From Planctomycetota bacterium (GTDB lineage Bacteria > Planctomycetota > Planctomycetia > Pirellulales > Pirellulaceae), in the NCBI GenBank assembly GCA_026692885.1, contig JAPLNJ010000278.1, forward strand, positions 1 through 13,199: a DNA stretch of 13,199 nucleotides. The letters run 5' to 3'. The notes beneath the pieces were generated by a model. That model did no database searches. It saw nothing but the letters and a program-made list of their open reading frames with translations, and was not told where the DNA came from. Position numbers and translations under genes: made by a program. Position 1 is the first letter of the stretch. Each line of letters begins with the position of its first letter. Below, piece after piece: positions 6,481 through 12,867 of this stretch.

Positions 6481-7367
6481 GTTCAATCGCCTGGATCCGT
6501 TCTTCGGGAACATCCAAGATCCGCTGAGCCTGCACAAGTACGCGTATACGCGTGCCGCTCCGGTTAACGCGGTCGATCCAAGCGGTCTCTTCGACTCGGT
6601 GAGTGTCATCACTTCGATGCAGATCGGGGCGGCCGTCGGTGGTCTCGGTGGAGCGGCCTACGGATACGTGTTGAAAGGATGGGAAGGCGCCTTCGAATAC
6701 GGATTGCTGGGTGCGGCAACAGGCGCCATCGGTGGTCCCGCTCTCTTGTACGGCGGGTGGGTGTTGAGCTTGTGCTTACCAGTGTCCGAGGCCGCGGGCG
6801 TCTTCATCGTCGCGTCGCTCGCAGCAGAAGTATCTGCGAAACACGCATTGTACGCCTACGCGGAGGCAGAGAACGACAACGAGCGCCGCGCTGCCTTGTT
6901 TGCGATCGGCTTCACGGCGGTCGGTTGGCTATTCGCCGCGAGGGGCTATTATCGGCAGTCTTTCCCGTCCGCACCTACCGCGGAGACTCTTCCCGATTCG
7001 TACATGTACAGCGCCAACCATGTGAACATGGGGTCGGCCCCTGCTAGCCCAACGAATGCCGCTGGGGCTCCCCGAAACGGCATCTGGTACTTCCGGGAGC
7101 TGTACCAAATGCGGCCGCAGATGTTCAGTCAAGCCAACTACAACCGGATATACGGGGTTGGACTTCCCACGTCCGGTGGTATCTCGCGTCGACGATACGT
7201 GGGTTCAGTTCAATCGATCCCATATGTCCTGGATGAACGCAAAACTTGTCCACCACCACATCGGTCAGGGGTCCGTGGCGACCGCCATTCCGGAACCCGT
7301 CCATCGCGCCTGGACGGTCGCCCTGCACCCGAACGTGAATGGTTCCTCGGCCAACGCAGAAGACTAG
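6434..7367 (+). pseudogene. Cassette C1: orphan RHS core-end plus HNH-like nuclease toxin tip, frameshifted
   Basis: The frame opens after a TGA at 6431-6433. It reads RARRFNRLDPFFGN, IQDPLSLHKYAY and NAVDPSGLF, the end of the RHS barrel core seen in planctomycetes. There is no ATG, GTG or TTG before this signature; the first is a GTG at 6599. A Gly/Ala-rich hydrophobic linker (residues from VSVITSMQIGAAVGG to FAIGFTAVGWLFAA) follows. The tip then reads GIWYFRELYQMRPQMFSQANY and, after a one-base shift near 7184-7192, DDTWVQFNRSHMSWMNAK, LVHHHIGQGSVATAIPEPVH and RAWTVALHPN, ending at a TAG (7365-7367). The HHHxxxxG...P..[LV]H pattern fits the HNH/endonuclease VII-like toxin families (LHH/GHH group), which cut DNA. 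Removing one base near 7190 restores GGISRDDTWVQ. It may be a decayed gene, a sequencing error or, less likely, a recoding site. The immunity gene follows after 9 nt. Confidence 0.75.
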
Positions 7368-7376
7368 GATCTCCCG

Positions 7377-7901
7377 ATGGACGCCGATCAATTCGCAGCG
7401 CGCCTCCGCGACTTAGCTCCGCCACTCGACCATCTTCAGGAACAAGGGTTTACCGTAGCCGAGGCGATAGGAATCAGACGCGGCTTCGAGTGTATTTTGC
7501 GGACCGAAGTGTCGGGTCCCGTTCACCGTGACCCGATTGTGGATCTGCTATCCAGATACGATGCGACCGGCCTAGAAATTGGTCTAATTGCGTTTGCCTC
7601 GCACGTCGAGGATCGAGGCAACAAGCTGTATTTCGGAGAGGCCGAGTCCGACTACCTCGTGATTGACAAGGCAACGGGGCGCGTTCAGGTCCTCGATCAT
7701 GCCAAGCCGGACCATGTCATTTGCGAATGTGCCGAAACGTCCGAGAGGTTTTTCGACGCCTTGATCGCCGGTCTCGACGTTGCCTCTCTTGGCGACCGAT
7801 CATTGGGCCAATGCGTCAATTTGGCCGGGGGGCAACGTTACCGGGCTTTCTACGCAGACATTCTTGGTTGGGGTCTCGACGCAGATGAAGGAGATCAATA
7901 G
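7377..7901 (+). CDS. Cassette C1 immunity protein, SUKH (SMI1/KNR4)-like
   Basis: This 174-residue cytoplasmic protein has no signal peptide or membrane segment. It begins 9 nt after the toxin stop with an AGGA-type ribosome site. The middle reads GLIAFASHVEDRGNKLYFGEAESDYLVIDKATGRVQVLDHAKPDHVICECAETSERFFDAL in outline: an x-x-YFGxxxSDYLxID beta-hairpin, then VxxLDH and a final E-x-F-x-x-x-L helix. This order is that of SUKH-superfamily immunity proteins, the largest immunity group in polymorphic toxin systems. By position it should neutralise the C1 nuclease tip. The reading frame is intact although the toxin is shifted, as expected if immunity is kept under selection. Confidence 0.72.
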   Translation: MDADQFAARLRDLAPPLDHLQEQGFTVAEAIGIRRGFECILRTEVSGPVHRDPIVDLLSRYDATGLEIGLIAFASHVEDRGNKLYFGEAESDYLVIDKATGRVQVLDHAKPDHVICECAETSERFFDALIAGLDVASLGDRSLGQCVNLAGGQRYRAFYADILGWGLDADEGDQ

Positions 7902-7924
7902 CAGACGGTTGGATGGCATCCGCC

Positions 7925-8030
7925 GTGTTGGTCCAGCGGCTTCCGGACAACTCACGCGGGTGGCCCACAGGTGGCTTTGCCGCTTGTAACACTGCACGAG
8001 TTGCGGACGGATTGCGTTTCGGAACAACTG
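7925..8030 (+). repeat. Upstream part of leader repeat E2
   Basis: This block starts soon after the C1 immunity stop and matches, in the opposite orientation, the block at 10213-10320 that starts right after the Imm1 stop. Shared words on the leader strand include TCCGGA near the far end, CACGAG and a GTTC-rich end. So each leader begins where an immunity gene ends, which defines the cassette boundary. Confidence 0.5.
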
Positions 8031-8046
8031 GTTCTTTGACAATTCG
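8031..8046 (+). promoter_or_regulatory. boxA-like 16-mer, copy E2
   Basis: Exact GTTCTTTGACAATTCG. The following 100 nt (to about 8139) align with the minus-strand sequence after copy E3, including a GGGCCG-TCTGGCCA block and GGCTGGGCGGTGAA. The leader is then cut off at the junction with the oppositely oriented C2 stump, so E2 leads to no RHS tip of its own. Confidence 0.6.
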
Positions 8047-8134
8047 ACAACTCAGCCGGGCCGTCTGGCCACCGGCACGAGTGCGCGCCGACGACACCAC
8101 CGGGCTAGCCGGACACTCCGGACTCGGCTGGGCG

Positions 8135-8404
8135 GTGAAGCGTCAACGGGTTCAGCTGGTTGCCGCTGAACGGATCGCCACGATTGAACCTTCGCGCCCG
8201 CCGAAGGGCCCCGCGGCACTTCAGGGCCTCGGTTCCCTCATAGCAACAAGGACTTGCGCAAAGTCGCAGGAAACGGGCGTACAGCAGACTTTGGGCACGG
8301 ATCGCGGTAAACCGCTTTTCACATGCAGCGGCAGGCACCCGGTTCGCCGTCCAGCTCGGTCGGGGCGAGTATCCGACGAGTCTGGCGCCCTCGTCCGAGC
8401 GCAC
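8135..8404 (-). pseudogene. Cassette C2: RHS core-end stump without a toxin tip
   Basis: On the minus strand the leader repeat runs into RRARRFNRGDPFSGN and QLNPLTLH, then the RHS signature ends at about 8135 without the expected KYxY...DPSG or any toxin domain. The last matching bases coincide with the end of the plus-strand E2 leader homology, so two leaders meet head to head. An ATG at 8404 opens the frame through the leader, but the leader is not frame-conserved among copies, so I do not take it as a real start. This is a truncated cassette. Confidence 0.7.
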
Positions 8405-8438
8405 CCATGCCGCTGGCCAGGCGGCCCGCCTGGGTTAT
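8197..8438 (-). repeat. RHS-cassette leader repeat, copy 2
   Basis: It holds the same ordered blocks as copy 1 on the opposite strand: GTTTACCG at 8305-8312, GTACGCCCGTTTCC, AAGTCCTTG, GAGGGAACCGAGGC. The distance from the boxA-like motif to the RHS block (243 nt) nearly equals those of C1 (238) and C3 (247). Confidence 0.7.
8417..8433 (-). repeat. GC hairpin next to boxA-like copy E3
   Basis: CCAGGCG (8417-8423) and CGCCTGG (8427-8433) form a perfect 7-bp stem with a 3-nt loop, 5 nt from the motif on its downstream side. Copies E1, E2 and E4 have related but imperfect GC-rich stretches at the same place. Confidence 0.55.
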
Positions 8439-8454
8439 CGAATTGTCAAAGAAC
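8439..8454 (-). promoter_or_regulatory. boxA-like 16-mer, copy E3 (leader of C2)
   Basis: Exact GTTCTTTGACAATTCG on the minus strand, followed by ATAACC and the GC hairpin. It lies between the end of the C3 immunity gene (8569) and the C2 stump. Confidence 0.6.
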
Positions 8455-8568
8455 TACTCCTCGCGGAACACCATCCGGCTACGAATCGTGCCGCGTCCCC
8501 GCGTATCAATTCACGCAATCGCCTTCCCTCGTGCCCCCCCCACGAGGTGCATATGCCAGCGCGGGGCA

Positions 8569-9090
8569 TCAAGTGTGGCTTGGTATGTGACACATTGGTT
8601 CCAATGGAGGCTCCGACATGAGCCTAATGATCGTCGCTCCAATGGCGTGTGCTTCGAGCGGAGCGGTGTACTCGGGCGATCCCTGCAAATGTACGTATCC
8701 GCCTGTTTGATATTGCCTTGCAGGACGTATGTGAAGCGAGGTCTCGGAACCCTCTAGCCACACATGTATGAGTTGTCGGTTCTTCTCCAGAGATCGCAGA
8801 TCGAGTTCGCCCGAGAGCTTCAAGATCTGCTCCTGCTCCGCTTTGCCCTCGTCTTCCGTCAACCGCTCCCGACCGCCTCGGAGCGAACGCAGGACCGCCT
8901 CTCCGATCTGATCCGCTGAAGCATGGCGGGGAAGCAATGCCGCCGGCCCGCCGGAAGGGCACGCGCCGTCCACTTGTCTGTGGGATGCAACAACGAGAAG
9001 ACTCCTCTCACAGTAGTAGATATAGCAGACTTGCGGCATCGGGGAAGGCACCGGCTGAACGGGTTTTCGGAACAACCAAGACCACGCCAT
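8569..9090 (-). CDS. Cassette C3 probable immunity protein
   Basis: This 173-residue protein starts at an ATG 15 nt after the C3 toxin stop. It has no signal peptide or membrane segment. The first part has a beta-rich stretch (PQVCYIYYCERSLLVVA), the middle is charged and helical (DQIGEAVLRSLRGGRERLTEDEGKAEQEQILKL), and the C-terminal half reads SLEKNRQLIHVWLEGSETSL, HIRPARQYQTGGYVHLQGSP and AIGATIIRLM. I do not recognise a named family with confidence; it might be a CdiI-type immunity protein. The call rests on its place directly behind the toxin tip, as in C1 and C4. Confidence 0.65.
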   Translation of the reverse strand: MAWSWLFRKPVQPVPSPMPQVCYIYYCERSLLVVASHRQVDGACPSGGPAALLPRHASADQIGEAVLRSLRGGRERLTEDEGKAEQEQILKLSGELDLRSLEKNRQLIHVWLEGSETSLHIRPARQYQTGGYVHLQGSPEYTAPLEAHAIGATIIRLMSEPPLEPMCHIPSHT

Positions 9091-9105
9091 GGTGACTCAC
9101 TTGCG

Positions 9106-9999
9106 TTACGGAATGAATTGCACGACGACCTTGATAGACGGATAGCGAGCCGGAACCTCGCGCAGGAAGCTAAGGAGCGCATTGACCTGTGTTGACGTGG
9201 CAGACCCTTGCTCGAACACAAGACATAGCACCTTCTGGTTCATCGGATTCGGAGTTCCGATCCCGACTGGGAATGTACCCCCGGGCACGCCAGTGAAGTT
9301 ATCGAGGACCTTGGCGTAGCCTCTGAGTCTGCTAAGTAAACCAGATGCCGACTGGTAGGATTTCCTGGTCATGTCCAGGCTCTTGATTGAGGTTGCGATC
9401 CCTTGCCCGCCGATTCGTACGTAGTCATCAATCACCGGGAAGTTCTGGATTACCCTTCCGAGGAAACTCGCCGAGCGGTTGAGGATGGCCTTCTCAATCG
9501 CCAATCCGCGCTGGAACACATTCGTCATCAACCACGGTGAGCCGGGTATTCGCCATCCCGGAAAGTTGCCAATTGCTTGTCCAATGGCTCTAATCTTGAA
9601 GGCGTTCGAGGCAAAGGCGCGAGTCAGCGCGTAGCCGCCGCCACCGAGGAAAGCGCCGAGGGCCGTGTCGAAGAGAACACCTTGGGCGAAGTCAAGGGCA
9701 ACATCACGAAGGCAGGCTCCCGCCGCTAGGTCAACGCCGGCGCCGAACCCGCGGAAAACGGCCGAGACCGTCATCGAACTCAAGCCGGCGCGGATGGAGG
9801 CGCCTATTGTTGCTCCTATCAACGACCCTTCAAACATCCCGGTCGGATCGAGGTAGTTGGCGGGATCACCATGGACGTACAGATACTTGTGTAGGCTCAC
9901 GGGGTCGTTGAGGTTCCCGACGAACGGATCACCGCGATTGAACCTTCGCGCCCGCCGAAGGACGCCGCAAGCCCTGCAGCCTTCGGTTCGCTCAGCTAG
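9106..9999 (-). CDS. Cassette C3: orphan RHS core-end with PD-(D/E)XK-like nuclease toxin tip
   Basis: The frame opens after an in-frame TGA at 10000-10002, with RRARRFNRGDPFVGN and LNDPVSLHKYLYVH, then DPANYLDPTGMF. The first usable start is the GTG at 9900, inside the RHS signature. A Gly/Ala-rich linker follows. Counting from the GTG, the tip shows MTNVFQRGLAIEKAIL (125-140), then NFPVIDDYVRIGGQGIATSIKSLD (153-176 in outline) and SYQSASGLLSRLRGYAKVLDNFTG. The series R-G-x-x-I-E...NFPVID...GxATSIKSLD...LLxxLRGY is that of CdiA_C-type endonuclease tips with a PD-(D/E)XK-like fold; Glu139-region, Asp158/159 and Lys173 are the likely catalytic set. Such tips cut tRNA or DNA in a target cell. 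The N-terminal RHS shell and secretion signal are missing, so it is not deliverable as it stands. Confidence 0.72.
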   Translation of the reverse strand, partial: LAERTEGCRACGVLRRARRFNRGDPFVGNLNDPVSLHKYLYVHGDPANYLDPTGMFEGSLIGATIGASIRAGLSSMTVSAVFRGFGAGVDLAAGACLRDVALDFAQGVLFDTALGAFLGGGGYALTRAFASNAFKIRAIGQAIGNFPGWRIPGSPWLMTNVFQRGLAIEKAILNRSASFLGRVIQNFPVIDDYVRIGGQGIATSIKSLDMTRKSYQSASGLLSRLRGYAKVLDNFTGVPGGTFPVGIGTPNPMNQKVLCLVFEQGSATSTQVNALLSFLREVPARYPSIKVVVQFIP

Positions 10000-10196
10000 T
10001 CAAGGATTTGCGTAGAGCTGCGGGGAACGCGTGTTCAGTAAAGTCCTGGCGCGGAACGCGGTAAACGACTTCTCGCATCGGGCGCCCGGCGCCCTGGTCA
10101 ACGTCCAGCCGAATGAGCGCGTGTTCGACGGACAGACGCGGGGTCTCGGCGGCGCACGCCCATGCCGCCTGGCAGGTGGCCGGCCTGGATGGTTAT
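9951..10196 (-). repeat. RHS-cassette leader repeat, copy 3
   Basis: It has the same block order as the other copies: GTTTACCG at 10059-10066, then a CGCGTTCCCCGCA block, AATCCTTG and GCGAACCGAAGGC. It is more diverged than copies 1 and 2. Confidence 0.65.
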
Positions 10197-10212
10197 CGAA
10201 TTGTCAAAGAAC
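10197..10212 (-). promoter_or_regulatory. boxA-like 16-mer, copy E4 (leader of C3)
   Basis: Exact GTTCTTTGACAATTCG on the minus strand, followed by ATAACC, a GC-rich CCAGGCCGGCCACCTGCCAGG-like stretch with one extra triplet relative to E3, and GGCATGGG. It is 247 nt before the C3 RHS block and about 130 nt after the Imm1 stop. Confidence 0.6.
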
Positions 10213-10339
10213 TAGTCGTTGCGACACAGGACCCGTCGAAGCCTCGTGCTGTGTTTCAGCCGACGTTGCTTCGGAGGCGCATCCGCGTGAGCCATCCGGA
10301 AGTCGGGAATCGCTGGATCGCCGCAGGAGCCGACGGTGA

Positions 10340-10783
10340 TCATCTTGGAGGAAACAACTCTTCCGTCCATTCCACACGGTCACTCAACGCTCCTTCTTCA
10401 CACCACGTTCGCACGGCTTGCATTGCTTGATGTTCTGAAATGAGGTACTTATTCGACATCAGCGTGTGATCGCCAAAGTAGAAAAGGCAGGCGCCTTTTG
10501 CACTTCTGTTTCCAAGTGATATCTTACATGCGTCACCGCTATCACCAGGGTTGTAGGTAAGGACCCAATGATTGTCTCCCATCCCAACGCACAATCGCCT
10601 GGCTGATCCGATATCTGCCTTGTCCTCAACCAACACAAGATCGGCGGAATAGGGCATTCCCAGCCTCTTGTTGTGAACCGAACGCAGATCGAGCAGGCGC
10701 AACCAGACTTCATCGAACGTGGCGGGGTGTTCCTCGGATGCGCCGTACCCGAAGGAGTCATGCACAAGCGTTATTCTCTTCAT
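10340..10783 (-). CDS. Cassette C4 immunity protein, Imm1 family
   Basis: I choose the ATG at 10783 (MKRITLVHDSFGYGASEEHP), 22 nt after the toxin stop, giving 147 residues; an upstream ATG at 10873 would overlap the toxin and add a Cys-rich stretch. The Imm1 pattern is present: a first half with TFDEVWLRLLDLR and YSADLVLVEDK, then CVGMGDNHWVLTYNPGD, the central G..LFYFGD, SNKYLISEHQAMQAVRTWCE and the closing DRVEWTEE (the conserved W-x-E end). Imm1 proteins are known partners of deaminase-type toxins, which agrees with the tip next to it. It should be cytoplasmic. Confidence 0.8.
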   Translation of the reverse strand: MKRITLVHDSFGYGASEEHPATFDEVWLRLLDLRSVHNKRLGMPYSADLVLVEDKADIGSARRLCVGMGDNHWVLTYNPGDSGDACKISLGNRSAKGACLFYFGDHTLMSNKYLISEHQAMQAVRTWCEEGALSDRVEWTEELFPPR

Positions 10784-10805
10784 GTTTGTATCCAACCGCA
10801 GAATG

Positions 10806-11759
10806 CTACAACAACACTTCCCACAGGGGAACGCCGCTCTTGAATAACCATTCGTGAAGGACGCCGTCTTCACCTGGAAAACGAATTCTCAGTTCGCTGC
10901 CCGTAGGAAGAAGCTTGTGTAGATTGTACCGACACATAGCTCCTGTGGCGCAGGGCGGCTTGTTGATAAACAGCCTTGCCTCGGTCAATCCGTACTTGTG
11001 CATTATCGCGACCGCATGCCCTTCAACGTGGGTCGGAATCTGTGCATTGAGACCGCTGCCTTTTCCACCCGGAAGATGTTGCATCAGCCATTCACCGGGG
11101 TTTGCGATTCCGCTACGAAGCGGTACCTCAAAGCCGTTGACAGTCCTCATTATGCCGCGTGCTGGCTGATTTTGTGCCCACATTGGCACATTTGGGTGGA
11201 CTAGGCTGCCAACAGCACTGAGAACATCGTTCGCTTCATCCATGAAATTGGCAGCTGTTAGGACAGGTCGGCCAAAGATCGCCTTTGCGCCGGAGTACAG
11301 GGCAGAGAGGTCATCGACAAACATCTGCACGCCCAGCATTGGGTTGACGCCGAGCATTGCCAAGAAAACATCTCTGTCCTCAGGATGAAATAGGAGGCGA
11401 TACATCCCATAGGCATTGAGTCCCCAGAGGCCGATTGTCGTAAGGGTTGGGTATGCCAGAAGCACGGATTGCGCCTTGACATAGGCGAGAATCCCTAAGT
11501 TGGTACTGGCAGAACCCAAGCGGTTGTAGCCGGAAATGACGGCGCTGATCATGCCACTGAGGAATTGCCCGGACGGATCGACTCCGTTGATCGGGCCGGC
11601 GTGCACATATGCGTACTTGTGCAGGCTTAGTGGATCATTACGGTTGCCGCTGAACGGATCCAGGCGATTGAACCTTCGCGCCGCCCGTAAGCACCGCCGT
11701 AGTTCGGAGCTACGTTCGCCGTGGAGCGGCAAGGACTTACTCGGAGGCGTAGGAAACAA
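10806..11759 (-). CDS. Cassette C4: orphan RHS core-end with SCP1.201/DddA-like cytidine deaminase toxin tip
   Basis: From a possible TTG start at 11759 the 317-residue frame has RRFNRLDPFSGN, RNDPLSLHKYAYVH and INGVDPSGQF (28-64), then a hydrophobic linker (about 66-165). The tip reads PTHVEGHAVAIMHKYGLTEA (His244, Glu246), LFINKPPCATGAMC (Cys270, Cys276) and LHKLLPTGSELRIRFPG. This T-H-V-E-G-x-A...M...G-[IL]-x-E-[AG]...PC-x5-C...LLP.G..L order is the zinc deaminase core of the SCP1.201-like family, to which the double-stranded DNA cytidine deaminase DddA belongs; His and the two Cys bind zinc and Glu moves the proton. Whether it acts on dsDNA, ssDNA or RNA cannot be told. The Imm1 gene follows at once. 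No RHS N-terminal shell is present. Confidence 0.83.
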   Translation of the reverse strand: MFPTPPSKSLPLHGERSSELRRCLRAARRFNRLDPFSGNRNDPLSLHKYAYVHAGPINGVDPSGQFLSGMISAVISGYNRLGSASTNLGILAYVKAQSVLLAYPTLTTIGLWGLNAYGMYRLLFHPEDRDVFLAMLGVNPMLGVQMFVDDLSALYSGAKAIFGRPVLTAANFMDEANDVLSAVGSLVHPNVPMWAQNQPARGIMRTVNGFEVPLRSGIANPGEWLMQHLPGGKGSGLNAQIPTHVEGHAVAIMHKYGLTEARLFINKPPCATGAMCRYNLHKLLPTGSELRIRFPGEDGVLHEWLFKSGVPLWEVLL

Positions 11760-12016
11760 GCGTACAGCGACGTTTCAGAACGGGACGCGGTAATCCACTT
11801 TTCCGCCTGGGCCGGGCCTATTCGGTAATCCGCCTTTCAGCGGGAACATGAAGACGACCATTCGAGCGCCGGGGCCCGTCTGCCGGCCACGCCCAGTTGC
11901 GGCTGACCGTGCTACCGGTTGGAGCTGACCGTGGAAATCGCACTCAGCCGTGAGCACCGGCCGCTGGTAGCCTCGGCGATGAACGCTGAGCGAACATTCA
12001 GGCCGGTTTCTGTTAC
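11681..12016 (-). repeat. RHS-cassette leader repeat, copy 4 (longer)
   Basis: The blocks near the RHS end are kept: GATTACCGCGT near 11787, GTACGCTTGTTTCC, AAGTCCTTG, then GCGCGAAGGTTCAATCG. The distance from motif E5 to the RHS block is 337 nt, about 95 nt more than in the other cassettes. The block nearest E5 differs from copies 1-3, so this leader looks mosaic. Confidence 0.55.
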
Positions 12017-12032
12017 CGAATTGTCAAAGAAC
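12017..12032 (-). promoter_or_regulatory. boxA-like 16-mer, copy E5 (leader of C4)
   Basis: TGTTCTTTGACAATTCG on the minus strand, followed by GTAACAG. TGTTCTTTGA is also the first half of the Bacillus rrn boxA. The upstream GGCAATTCGACGCGAGCGGC is shared exactly with copy E1. Confidence 0.6.
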
Positions 12033-12345
12033 AGACTACGGCAGCATGGTCGCCGCTCGCGTCGAATTGCCCCAGCTGCCGCGCGTCAAGTGTCAGGTGT
12101 TGACCCCAAGCCCCGTCCCGTGGGGCGGCAGCACGGGCCATCGTCATCCTCCGCCGCGCGGCGACTGGCCGATGACAAACATCGTCCCCAGCCGTCTTCG
12201 ACGCTGGCGACGCGGAGTCACGAAGCCTACGGGCCGTCTTGTGTTACCGGATTGTCAAAGAACAATCTGCGGCGCTGTGCGCCCCGTTCGCGTCGATTTG
12301 CCTGGCCCCGCCTGGCATGCGTCACGTGTCAGGAGTTGCCCCCCG
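12033..12345 (-). repeat. Tandem leader units around E5 and E6
   Basis: The 80 nt upstream of E5 (12033-12112) and of E6 (12264-12345) align: both have CTGACAC-TGACGC, then GGGGC, then TCGACGCGA-CGG. The motif copies are 231 nt apart with no RHS tip between them. Either the leader was duplicated or a cassette was lost. Confidence 0.6.
12248..12263 (-). promoter_or_regulatory. boxA-like 16-mer, copy E6
   Basis: TGTTCTTTGACAATCCG on the minus strand, one base different from the consensus, followed by GTAACAC as in E5. It lies between the end of cassette C5 and E5. Confidence 0.55.
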
Positions 12346-12497
12346 CCCTAATGAGACCCGTCCCGGTTTCATTCGAGTTCGCTCGCCACAGGATCGCCGG
12401 AATCTTCAAGCACCGGTGTGGGGGCGGTTGAGCAAAAGTATGCGTGTCCATTTTCGCCTCGCGCCAATACAACGTACCGGGACAATGACTCCCCTCC

Positions 12498-12797
12498 TCA
12501 GGGGCTTTCGCCGTTCGCGCCACCCAACCAATTCACAATCATCGCTACCACGGAAAGGACCAGAATACAAGTGCAGGCGATTACATGCCACTTGAGAAGC
12601 CGAAAGGGCCACATACACGTATAACTGGAGTGCTGAATTACAGCGAGCAGGAACATCGGCACGAAGAGAACGAAACACGCGCTGGCCGCGACAATGATAC
12701 CCACGGGCGCGTGCCTGTAAATCCCGCCAACCGGAATAAGGACCGCTATGACTAATGCGTAGAAAAGCATCCACGGCAAAACCTCGTTCCTGCTCAT
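12498..12797 (-). CDS. Cassette C5 probable immunity protein, small membrane protein
   Basis: This 99-residue protein has three predicted membrane helices: PWMLFYALVIAVLIPVGGIY, VGIIVAASACFVLFVPMFLL and WHVIACTCILVLSVVAMIV. An AGAGGGA ribosome site precedes the ATG at 12797 by about 6 nt. It begins 70 nt after the stop of the C5 toxin tip and ends just before the E6 leader unit, the slot held by the immunity gene in C1, C3 and C4. Membrane immunity proteins often guard against tips that act on or through the inner membrane or in the periplasm. No named family is recognised. Confidence 0.6.
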   Translation of the reverse strand: MSRNEVLPWMLFYALVIAVLIPVGGIYRHAPVGIIVAASACFVLFVPMFLLAVIQHSSYTCMWPFRLLKWHVIACTCILVLSVVAMIVNWLGGANGESP

Positions 12798-12867
12798 GTA
12801 TTCCCTCTTCTCTTCGCTGTGGCTCCTCGGTGATCTAACACAAGAATGTGACCGCGGAGGATACCAT

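Noticed and set aside
6599..7531. C1 toxin read straight through in one frame to 7531
   Set aside because: After about 7190 this frame becomes Arg/Pro/Ser-rich and overlaps the start of the immunity gene, whereas the next frame carries the HHH nuclease-like motif and stops 9 nt before the immunity ATG.
7913..8590. 225-residue plus-strand open frame across the E2-E3 region
   Set aside because: It crosses two oppositely oriented leader copies and the C2 RHS stump, has no recognisable domain, and is explained by GC-rich repeats.
6220..12263. The TTGACA inside the 16-mer as a sigma70 -35 box
   Set aside because: No copy has a TATAAT-like element 15-19 nt downstream; that position is GC-rich in every copy (for example GGCCGT or GGGCCG).
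8031..12263. CRISPR array built on the repeated 16-mer
   Set aside because: Spacing is irregular (about 230 to over 1700 nt), copies lie on both strands, and genes lie between them; no cas gene is present.
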